A stretch of DNA of 64,000 bases from Candidatus Andeanibacterium colombiense. Lineage in GTDB: Bacteria > Pseudomonadota > Alphaproteobacteria > Sphingomonadales > Sphingomonadaceae. The stretch lies in contig CP119316.1 of NCBI GenBank assembly GCA_029202985.1, positions 3,149,001 through 3,213,000 on the forward strand, written 5' to 3'. The notes beneath the pieces are model-generated. The model made no database searches. It was not told the DNA's origin and saw nothing but the letters and a program-made list of their open reading frames with translations. Shown here in pieces: positions 9,192 through 17,072 of this stretch (its first letter is position 1; each line of letters begins with the position of its first letter). The translations under genes were made by a program, and so were the position numbers.

Positions 9192-11855
9192 CTAGTAAGC
9201 AGGAGATTCACAGAAGAGTAAGCATAGAAATGCCCCAACCGGCGATAGGAAGAAGAAAGAACGGGTCGGTCCGACGGGATTGGGATGAGCTTGGTCGGGG
9301 GTGAGTGGCTGACCACTCCGAGAATACCGATCCCATCCTTGCTGACCTGGAAGTTGAACCTTCCAGTAGCCTTTGGAGCCAGGAGGGCCTCCCTCGGATT
9401 CTGGCGGCACCCATTGAGCTTGAGGCCTGGGTCCACTCGGCTGTTTAGGCCCCTGATAGCTTCCGGGCCTGTTTCCAGGAGTTGTAGGCTTTTCGGTATA
9501 CGGACCACCAGGCAGATTTGACGGCGGAATAGTCGCCTGCGCTATTTGCGACTGTCCAGTGACACCGTTGGCAATCTCACCAATTGGTTTTTTACCGTCA
9601 CTCTCTCTATGACCAAAAACATCTATCTCATTATCCTTATCCTCATCATTGCCGTTATCACAAGCGGGAGGTGGCGCAGCTTCTTCGCCCTGGGTCGCGG
9701 GCGGAGGTCCTTGAGTACATGCTTTTACCTTCGCCAACCCGGTCGGATCGCTGCTGTTGACCGAATCATTTGCAACATAGGCATATAGGTTGATCTGGTC
9801 GTCAAAACCGACTGGATCAGTCTGCAGAAACCGGCCTAACGTCGGGGAATAAATCCGCGCCTTGTAGTAATACATGCCGATTTCAGGCAGATTTATCTGC
9901 CCCGTGTACTGAAATCTCCCGCTGTTCCCTGCGGACGGAATCCCATATTCATCATAGCTGTTGATGGAAATCCCCGCTCCGCCCGCATCGGAGACGGATA
10001 CAACACTTCCTTGATTATCCGCCCGCAGGGACCGCCTGCTCGAACCGGTCACGGTCGAGCCTTCATACCACACCAACGGTTCATCCACGTTGGCGCCATG
10101 AACATAACGCCGCAGCAGTGTAGTGCCGGAATACTCCGCGACCAGCGCGTCCCCGTCATAAAGCAATTGCGTCGTCGCGCTTCCGCTTGTCTGGGCAAGC
10201 CTGCCCAGCGGATCATAGGCCAACCCGGCAATCGAGCTCCCAGTCGTTGCCGCAGGACAAGTGGTCGACACTGCGGCTCGGGCCTCGGTCAACCGGTTTT
10301 CCCGATCGTACCGGTATACCCAGGTTCCATCCGAGGTTAGATTCCCATTGTCATCGTAGCAAAACGATGCCGGCCCGGCGCTGGTATACTGGTTGAGACC
10401 ATTGACTGCATAGGATCGACTGACATTTACAGCTCCATCCCAGCTGTAGGAATTGTTGTCGATCGAGCGCGTGAGAAGCTGATTTGCGGGATTGTAGGCC
10501 GTGAAGCTGTACGTCACATCCTGGCCCGTCGATGCGAGATCATGGCTGATCGTGGCCAAGCGCGTCATGCTGTCATAAGTGTAGGCTGTGTCAGCGCCTC
10601 CCGAAAGCGAGGAGCGCTTGCCTTGAGAGTTGTAGCCCATCGTCACTAGTGTGGTGCCGCCGTTCTCGGAAATCGAGATATTCCGATCCAGCCCATCATA
10701 AGCGTAGACGAAATAATTCCCGTCGGGATGGGTTATGCGTGTCCTGTTTAAATCTGCGTCATACTCGTAGCTGAGTGTCCTGCTTGTCCCCCCGACATTG
10801 CTAGTGCTCGAAGTCGGGCGTCCGAGATCGTCATAGACCCTCGTTATCCCCTGGCCCGAAGCGTATCCAAACCGGGCGGAAAGCTGCAGACCTCGAAGGT
10901 CATAGCTATAACAAACATCGTTGGTGTCGCTCGCAAGCGTATAGCAATTGCCGGTCGAAGTCGCGGCGGCACTGCCAGCGGGATCCGGGACCCGTTTCTG
11001 GATCATGCGATCCAGCTCATCATACGCGTAAGTGAGCGTCGTCCCATCCCGCTTTTGAAGCGATGTGCGGTTACCGTTCTCATCATAACCGTATTGTTCG
11101 AAGTCGGTGGTCGATGTCGAACCAACCGTGGTTTTGGAAGGAAAGCTCCATTTCTGAAGCCGGTCGAAACCATCGTATGAAAAGCCTGCAAGGTTGCCAT
11201 TGGCATCCGTCACTGTGAGCTGTTTGTCGGCCGTGCTGTAGGTGTAGGTCACGTAATCCTGCTGCAGGCTCGTACCCAGCGCCTGCTGGATTTTCATCGG
11301 CCGGCCAGCTGAATCATAGGTAGTCTTCGTTATCCGGTCGGGACCGAACGCATTGGAACCGCTCCCCTGGGTGCCCAGCGTGCAGGGATCTGCAGGCAGG
11401 CTCGTGAAGATCGCGGGGTTCATCCGCACCGCAGTGCAGACACCGCGCCCCATATTATCATAGCTGAACTGGATCGCGGTTTTAATAGATCCACCGGCCG
11501 AAACCGTCTCCTTGAGCTTCTGTCCCAGCACATCGTAGCTGATGTCCCGTGTCTGGAAGATGGTGAACCCTGTCCATGCGGATGGAGCGACACTGTCCGA
11601 CTGGTAGGAGGCCAGTTCCCCCGTCTCCACCTTGATCAGCCGTCCATCCGTGTCGTAGGTGTTCCGCACGGCCGCAAAGGCAATCGGGCCGGTACCGTCC
11701 GGATCGGGGCTGATCCTGCCCACCACCCGCCGTAAGACATCGTAACGGACATAGCTGGTAAAGGCGCTGGAGGTGGATTGGGCCTCAGCCCGTTCACAGC
11801 CGATTCCTGCAAAAGCGATAGCAGTTGCCATGCAAAGGGATGCAATGTGCTTCAT
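9192..11855 (-). CDS. Secreted Rhs/YD-repeat protein, C-terminal half with Rhs core and variable tip
   Basis: This 887-residue protein begins with a Sec signal peptide (MKHIASLCMATAIAFAG..., likely cleaved after AEA). Many YD repeats (the YDxxGR type) follow, then the Rhs-associated core (YGIP, YYYKARIYSPTLGRFLQTDP) and the DPTGL motif coded near 9735-9749. About 183 residues lie after it: a Pro/Gly-rich linker, then a WDRY...TPDQAHPNP segment, then a short hydrophobic C-terminal stretch. Such tips are the toxin part of polymorphic Rhs toxins. ATG 11853-11855 has GAGGAAGG upstream. The protein aligns with the C-terminal two thirds of the single-chain Rhs at 28385, so it is half of a split shell. 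The tip activity is not recognised. Confidence 0.88.
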   Translation of the reverse strand: MKHIASLCMATAIAFAGIGCERAEAQSTSSAFTSYVRYDVLRRVVGRISPDPDGTGPIAFAAVRNTYDTDGRLIKVETGELASYQSDSVAPSAWTGFTIFQTRDISYDVLGQKLKETVSAGGSIKTAIQFSYDNMGRGVCTAVRMNPAIFTSLPADPCTLGTQGSGSNAFGPDRITKTTYDSAGRPMKIQQALGTSLQQDYVTYTYSTADKQLTVTDANGNLAGFSYDGFDRLQKWSFPSKTTVGSTSTTDFEQYGYDENGNRTSLQKRDGTTLTYAYDELDRMIQKRVPDPAGSAAATSTGNCYTLASDTNDVCYSYDLRGLQLSARFGYASGQGITRVYDDLGRPTSSTSNVGGTSRTLSYEYDADLNRTRITHPDGNYFVYAYDGLDRNISISENGGTTLVTMGYNSQGKRSSLSGGADTAYTYDSMTRLATISHDLASTGQDVTYSFTAYNPANQLLTRSIDNNSYSWDGAVNVSRSYAVNGLNQYTSAGPASFCYDDNGNLTSDGTWVYRYDRENRLTEARAAVSTTCPAATTGSSIAGLAYDPLGRLAQTSGSATTQLLYDGDALVAEYSGTTLLRRYVHGANVDEPLVWYEGSTVTGSSRRSLRADNQGSVVSVSDAGGAGISINSYDEYGIPSAGNSGRFQYTGQINLPEIGMYYYKARIYSPTLGRFLQTDPVGFDDQINLYAYVANDSVNSSDPTGLAKVKACTQGPPPATQGEEAAPPPACDNGNDEDKDNEIDVFGHRESDGKKPIGEIANGVTGQSQIAQATIPPSNLPGGPYTEKPTTPGNRPGSYQGPKQPSGPRPQAQWVPPESEGGPPGSKGYWKVQLPGQQGWDRYSRSGQPLTPDQAHPNPVGPTRSFFFLSPVGAFLCLLFCESPAY

Positions 11856-11865
11856 GATCCCTTCC

Positions 11866-13710
11866 TCAGGAGCAGGTGCTGAGCGCGGCGCGCGGCTTGG
11901 TTTCGGCGATCTGGTTCCCGACCTGGTCATAGCGGTAGCAGGTGCGGACGGGCGCGGAGTCTGCGTCATCGACCACCCCCTCGAGCTCATGATTCGTGCG
12001 CGAGGATGAGGTCGAGGCGGTGTAGACGAAGTTCGTCCGGTCGCGGGATCCGGACGCACAAGTATAGGTAAAATCGACCGTCGTGCCGGTCACCGTCGAT
12101 GTCAGGCAGGTATCCTTGCTCGTGAGATAGTACGCAGAAACAAGCGTAATCCCTGAAGGCGCTACAACCCCGGGAGCCGGATAGAACGAGGAATAGGTGT
12201 TCCGGACCACGGCACGGACATTATTGGCGTCCGCAGGCGAAAGGACAACGATCGGTAGCCCGTGAGCAGCGTCATACTGGTAGTCCGTGCGCGAGCCCCG
12301 AGCATCGATCGTATAGCTCGGCTTGTTACAATACCGGAAATTCGTTAAATCACAGGCCGGAAAGCTAGCGGATTCAACCAGCGCGGTTTCCGTCGACCCG
12401 GTTTTTGGGGTCGTAGTAGTTTGCGTTGCATTGCCTCGATCATCGAGAACGAATGTTATGGTCTTTCCCTCGGCGTCCGTTGAACTGGCAAGGCGACCGG
12501 TGTCATATGTATAGGTCAGCGTTCGCGAGAGAGGCCTGTCGATTGTCGTTGGCGAGCCCATGGTCGCACCGTCAAAGCCCGCGGTGAATTCATAGGCGGT
12601 TACCGAACCATCAGGCGCAGTCACTGTCGTGGTCGGCTTCCGTCTCGGATATGTAGAGCAATAGCCAATGTCGTACTGCGTAGCTTGGAGAAGTGCGTCC
12701 GTCTGCTGGGTGACCTTGCCCTCTTCGCAATCCCCGTTACCACTGTAGGCCGCGTAAGTGTTCTGCAACAGCTTGACCGTCGGCGCATCTGCGTAAGCGG
12801 CCGAGCTCATGCGATGACCGGCTGCTGCATACTCGTAATTCAGAACTCGCCCCTGCGTGTTCGTGAACGAGGTCATCCGGTAAAGGGTATCGCCGATGAT
12901 GTTGGTGCCAACGTTGGTCCAGCCATAGCTCACGCTTGCAAGCGTGCCGGTGGAGCAACTCGTCACGCCAGATACACATCCCGAGCGGAAAGCGGTCACC
13001 GACGTAAGCAGGTATCTCTGGGCGAGGTCTCCGCTTGTCAGCGAGGGGTTCATATAGCCAAACTGGAGGCCATATCCGCGCGAATTGACCACCGAAATCA
13101 ATCTGCTTAGCGAAAACCCGGTCCACGGCTGGTTGTCGTAATTGAATACCATGCTCTCGCCATTTGCCATCACCGCATAGACCGGAACCCTGCAGTATCC
13201 GCCGCAACCGATACCTGTCCCGTCGTCGCCGTTTGCAGCGAAGAATATCTGATCGCCAGCCTTCGACCTGAACTCGAGCATTCCGCCGCTGTCGAACACC
13301 TGGGCCCCGTCCAATGCGTCACTGGTCCAGGTCCGTGCGGTGCCCCAGGCGACGTACGATCCCGAAAAACTGTGGACCCCGTCGAAGGCCTTAACCGTCA
13401 GCTTGTTTGGGTTCAGCGCCGTGCACGGAAAACAGTACGCGGTCAGGCGCAGATTGTTCGTCACGTAGGCTTGGTCAGCCTGAAATGGATATTGGCCGTT
13501 TTCGCGGACCAGATCGAGCCTTGCGGGGAATTCGCCGCTCCCGACCGAAATGTCTTTTGAGAAGAGCTTGAACTGCCCGGTAAAGATATCGACCCCGCCC
13601 GAAGTGTAGAGGTCGAACTCCTTTTTATCCGGAATCTCCTGCGCGTGAGCAGGAACTGCCATGAGCAATGCGGCGACAAGCGTGAACCATATCCTACGCA
13701 AATAAGTCAT
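11866..13710 (-). CDS. Secreted Rhs/YD-repeat protein, N-terminal half
   Basis: This 614-residue protein has a clear Sec signal peptide (MTYLRRIWFTLVAALLMAVPAHA|Q). The N-terminal region (DLYTSGGVDIFTGQFKLFSKDI) resembles the start of Rhs shells, where DLxxGxxxxxRTD-type motifs occur. YD repeats such as YEYAAAGHR and YTYDTGRL follow. It ends at TGA 11866, ten bases before the start of the second half, with no Rhs core or tip of its own. ATG 13708-13710 is chosen for the signal peptide. A GTG at 13833 would overlap the upstream stop (GTGA) and add 41 unlikely residues, but it may serve coupling. Together with the next gene it equals one full-length Rhs protein. Confidence 0.82.
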   Translation of the reverse strand: MTYLRRIWFTLVAALLMAVPAHAQEIPDKKEFDLYTSGGVDIFTGQFKLFSKDISVGSGEFPARLDLVRENGQYPFQADQAYVTNNLRLTAYCFPCTALNPNKLTVKAFDGVHSFSGSYVAWGTARTWTSDALDGAQVFDSGGMLEFRSKAGDQIFFAANGDDGTGIGCGGYCRVPVYAVMANGESMVFNYDNQPWTGFSLSRLISVVNSRGYGLQFGYMNPSLTSGDLAQRYLLTSVTAFRSGCVSGVTSCSTGTLASVSYGWTNVGTNIIGDTLYRMTSFTNTQGRVLNYEYAAAGHRMSSAAYADAPTVKLLQNTYAAYSGNGDCEEGKVTQQTDALLQATQYDIGYCSTYPRRKPTTTVTAPDGSVTAYEFTAGFDGATMGSPTTIDRPLSRTLTYTYDTGRLASSTDAEGKTITFVLDDRGNATQTTTTPKTGSTETALVESASFPACDLTNFRYCNKPSYTIDARGSRTDYQYDAAHGLPIVVLSPADANNVRAVVRNTYSSFYPAPGVVAPSGITLVSAYYLTSKDTCLTSTVTGTTVDFTYTCASGSRDRTNFVYTASTSSSRTNHELEGVVDDADSAPVRTCYRYDQVGNQIAETKPRAALSTCS

Positions 13711-13829
13711 TTCGTGGCCCCCTGGAACCCGGCGGCAGGCGCAGGCGCGCCGCACGTTGTAGAACACGTAATTGGCAATGCTCCGCGGAGAGCCTGCGTC
13801 GAGAGCCCCGTTTTTTGAGATACCCTCAC

Positions 13830-15791
13830 TCACTGGATCGTCACCGTGCCGTTTGTGATGTTGTTGCTAACGCTCCAAGACCAGGTCGCGATGGTTCCGG
13901 ACGTTGAATAGGTTGCCGATGCCCGGTTTAGCGTTCCAACACCCGGAACTGTTATCGAAGTCCATCCAGAATTTGGCGGAACGGGACTCCCGTACATAGA
14001 TAGAAAAACCGTCCAAACACCATTATCCCTTTGCATGAAGAGAGATGTTACAGTGTAGGAATTATACGATGTATTACTCAGAGAACCATTTCCAGCAACA
14101 TAGCCGCGGTCCAGACATCTCGTTCCGCATTCATATTCGCCCAGCGTAAGCGTTGAAGACCATGCATCGTTATCGACGATGGTACCGACGCTAGTTGCAT
14201 CGGCTAGCGTCGCCGGGCTTGTGGGGCTGGAGAGCGTGACATTGAGCGTCTCGTTGGCTTCAGACGTCGTGTCATTCGTCGTGCTGACCGAGATGGCCTT
14301 GCTGGTCTGTGCCGCAGTGAACGTCAGCGTGCCGCTGGCGGCGGTGTAGTCCGATCCGGCAGTCGCGGTGCCATTGCTGGTGGCATAATTGACCGACAAC
14401 GAGCTCGATGTGGTTCCGGACTTGGTTACCGTGAACGTCAGCGTGCCCCCTTCAGTCACGCTCGCGTCAGAGATCGCGAACGTTACATCATTGTCGTTGA
14501 TCGTGCCGATACCGGTAGCATCGAGCAGCATTGCCCCCGACGGGCTCGATAGCGTCACCGTCAATGTCTCGGCGGATTCAATTGCGCTGTCGTCGGTAGT
14601 CGCAACCGTGATGGTCTTGCTCGTCTGGCCGGCGGTGAAGCTGAGCGTCCCCGAAGCGGCGGTGTAGTCGCTACCCGCGGCGGCCGTTCCGTTCGACGTG
14701 GCATAACTCACGGTCGACGTGCCGGTGGTCACACCGGTGCGGGTCACCGTGAAGGTCAGCGTCCCGCCTTCGGTCGCGCTTGCATCGCTGATCGCAAGGC
14801 CGGTGTCGTTGTCGCTGATCGTACCCGTGCCGGTCGCCGTGGTGATGGTGGTATTTGCTGAGGGACTCGACAGTGTGACCGTCAGCGTCTCGGCAGATTC
14901 GATGGCAGTATCGTCGATCGTCGCGACCGAGATCGTCTTGCTGGTTTCGCCGACGGCAAAGCTCACCGTGCCCGAGGCGGCAGTGTAATCGCTTCCCGCC
15001 GTGGCGGTACCGTTCGCGGTCGCATAGCTTGCGCTGGCAGCAATCGCCGTATTGCCCGAACGCGTGACTGTGAAGCTCAGCGTCCCGCCTTCGGTCGCAC
15101 TGGCATTGCCGATCGCCAGGTTCGTTGGCGCTACATCATTGTCGTTGATCGTCCCGATGCCTGTCGCGTTCGCAATCGTCGCTCCGCTGGAGGCGTTCGA
15201 CAGGGTCACACTCATCGCCTCGGCAGACTCAGCTACCGCGTCGTCGATCGTGGTGATCGAGATTGTCTTGGTCGTCTCGCCCGCGGCAAAGTTCAGCGTA
15301 CCCGAGGCTGCGGTGAAATCGCTGCCTGAAGTCGCGGTGCCGCCTGCCGTCGCGTAATCAACGCTCACCGCGCTGGTGGTCGTACCCGAACGGGTGACCG
15401 TGAAGCTTAGCGTCCCCCCCTCAGTCACGCTGGCATTTCCGATCGAGAGCGTTGCCGAAAGAACACCAGTGACCGTCTGGTTTGTGCGGTTTCCGGCCGG
15501 ATCGTAACTTGTGGCGGTTGTCTGACCGTCATTCACATCGCCAGCGCTCTGCGTCTGCGTCAGGCGGCCCAACGCATCATATGTATAGGTTTTTGTTTCA
15601 GTGGCCGAAGCCAGAGATGGCAGAAATATGAGTGCGCAAAGCACCCCGATAACCTTGCGCGCCGAAATAACGCGCAAAACCGCGACCGCGCGATCGCGCA
15701 CAAAACCAAACACGCCAGAAATGGCCATGCCCCTGAGCCCCCGAAGAACAGGGCTGACTGAACGAATCAGCCCCTCAACGAAAGATAACAT
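13830..15791 (-). CDS. Secreted Calx-beta repeat protein with N-terminal YD repeat
   Basis: This 653-residue protein has a long N-terminal leader with a hydrophobic core ending at LASA, about residue 62. A pair of YD half-repeats (TYTYDALGRLTQT, TSYDPAGNRTNQT) comes next. Four Calx-beta domains follow, each with the SxTEGGTLxFTVTRSG start and a final (I)NDND calcium-binding-like signature. A unique Cys-containing C-terminal domain of about 115 residues closes it. Calx-beta domains are extracellular calcium-binding folds common in surface proteins. A shorter start at residue 22 (Met, 15728) is possible. It is the first gene of the left module and is mirrored by the gene at 24907. Confidence 0.82.
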   Translation of the reverse strand: MLSFVEGLIRSVSPVLRGLRGMAISGVFGFVRDRAVAVLRVISARKVIGVLCALIFLPSLASATETKTYTYDALGRLTQTQSAGDVNDGQTTATSYDPAGNRTNQTVTGVLSATLSIGNASVTEGGTLSFTVTRSGTTTSAVSVDYATAGGTATSGSDFTAASGTLNFAAGETTKTISITTIDDAVAESAEAMSVTLSNASSGATIANATGIGTINDNDVAPTNLAIGNASATEGGTLSFTVTRSGNTAIAASASYATANGTATAGSDYTAASGTVSFAVGETSKTISVATIDDTAIESAETLTVTLSSPSANTTITTATGTGTISDNDTGLAISDASATEGGTLTFTVTRTGVTTGTSTVSYATSNGTAAAGSDYTAASGTLSFTAGQTSKTITVATTDDSAIESAETLTVTLSSPSGAMLLDATGIGTINDNDVTFAISDASVTEGGTLTFTVTKSGTTSSSLSVNYATSNGTATAGSDYTAASGTLTFTAAQTSKAISVSTTNDTTSEANETLNVTLSSPTSPATLADATSVGTIVDNDAWSSTLTLGEYECGTRCLDRGYVAGNGSLSNTSYNSYTVTSLFMQRDNGVWTVFLSMYGSPVPPNSGWTSITVPGVGTLNRASATYSTSGTIATWSWSVSNNITNGTVTIQ

Positions 15792-16023
15792 CCGTTACTG
15801 ACCGCTCGCCGTCCAGCAGAACTTATTACGTATTCGCTGGTATATATTACCGACGCAGCAATTGCCGACGCAGCTCATCACAGAGGGGCGACGAGCCCCG
15901 TGGTGTTAGGATGCTTGATGAAGGTGCTGGCAAACCAAATGCGGCGATTTGTAAGGGTGTAGTGTAGGGCGCCGCGATGCCTCGTCCTCGCAAGCGCGAT
16001 GCCCGCTCAAACTGTTTAACTCA
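15792..16023. other. Gap upstream of the left module
   Basis: No gene is seen. Bases 15820-15850 are A/T-rich (TAATATATA on the minus strand) and may hold the promoter of the minus-strand Calx-beta/Rhs module. A clean -35 element at proper spacing was not found. Confidence 0.3.
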
Positions 16024-16650
16024 TCGCCTGAGGTCATCCGCTTCGTCGTCCTGACGTACGTCCGGTTTCTGCTCAGCCTGCGGAATGTCGAGGATCTGCT
16101 GTTCGAGCGCGGCATCGACGTCTGCCACGAGACCGTCCCCTTCTGGTGAACCGTTTCGGTCCGATTTTCGCTGATATCCGCCGGCAGCGCATGAGCCGGA
16201 TGCGCGGCTTCGGGCACTGGAAGTGGCATCTCGATGAGGTCTATGTGATGATCAATGGCGAGATGCACTAGCTTTGGCGCGCCGTCGATCAGGAAGGCGA
16301 GGTCCTGGAAAGCTACGTCACCGGGGCCCACGACAAGGATGCTGCTCTGCGATTCATGAAGAAGACGCTCAAGCGCCATGGCCGGATTGAAACGATCACC
16401 ACCGACGGCCTGCGATCTACAAGGCGGCCATGAAGGAACTCGGAAACGAGCAAAGCAGGAGGCGACAGGGACGCGAACAACCGCTGTGAAAAATGCGCAT
16501 CTACCATTCGCCGGCGCGAGCGGGCGATGCTGCGGTTTCGGCAGTTGAAAAGCTTAAAGAAGTTCGCCTCAGTCAACGCCAACGTCTACAAGCACTTCAA
16601 TCACAAACGCCACCTTGTCGATTGCGGCTTGCAAACACGCGTTGTTCCTC
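16024..16650 (+). pseudogene. Decayed IS6-family transposase
   Basis: Frame-shifting translation recovers pieces of an IS6 transposase in order: SSPEVIRFVVLTYVRFLLSL, RNVEDLLFERGIDVCHETV, a RMRGFGHWKWHLDEVYVMINGE-like part, a FMKKTLKRHGRIETITTDG-like part, RRRERAMLRFRQLKSLKKFA and HFNHKRHLVD. Several in-frame stops and frameshifts interrupt it (for example TGA near 16146 and TAG near 16268). It lies between the left Calx-beta gene and virB3, opposite in orientation to the intact IS copy. It is related to that copy but clearly diverged, so it is an old insertion. The 134 bases from 16651 to 16784 contain no gene. Confidence 0.8.
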
Positions 16651-16784
16651 ACGCACTCTCACGTAATCTAAACGCCCAGTGTCAGTTTGCCGCATTTATT
16701 TCCATTTCCGGTTGCTATCGTTCGATTTGCGATGAAGGTAGAAACGAGAATCGCGCCAACCGGGACGCGCGATGAGGGGGCGCA

Positions 16785-17072
16785 GTGGCAGAAGAGTTAC
16801 GCCGTGATACGCTGTTCGTAGCGCTTACCCGCCCGCAGATGTTTGCGGGCGTGACCTACAGCTACTTCGTCATCAACGCGATCCTGACGGTCGAGCTGTT
16901 CCTGATATTCAAGAGCTTCAAGGTACTGCTCGCCGGGCTTGTGATCCATCTCGTTGGCGCGCTGGTCTGCCTTCGCGAACCGCGCTTCTTCGATCTGTGG
17001 ATTTCACGCGTGCGTAATTGCCCGCGGGTCAAAAACTTCGCGTTCTGGCAATGCAATTCCTATCGTCCCTGA
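16785..17072 (+). CDS. virB3: Type IV secretion protein VirB3
   Basis: This 95-residue inner-membrane protein has a hydrophobic hairpin at about 25-65 (YFVINAILTVELFLIF, VLLAGLVIHLVGALVCL) and the family N-terminus RDTLFVALTRPQMFAGV. VirB3 supports pilus and channel assembly together with VirB4. GTG 16785 follows a GAGGGGG ribosome-binding site. Its 3' end overlaps the virB4 start by 22 bases. It is the first recognisable gene of the VirB locus. Confidence 0.88.
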   Translation: MAEELRRDTLFVALTRPQMFAGVTYSYFVINAILTVELFLIFKSFKVLLAGLVIHLVGALVCLREPRFFDLWISRVRNCPRVKNFAFWQCNSYRP

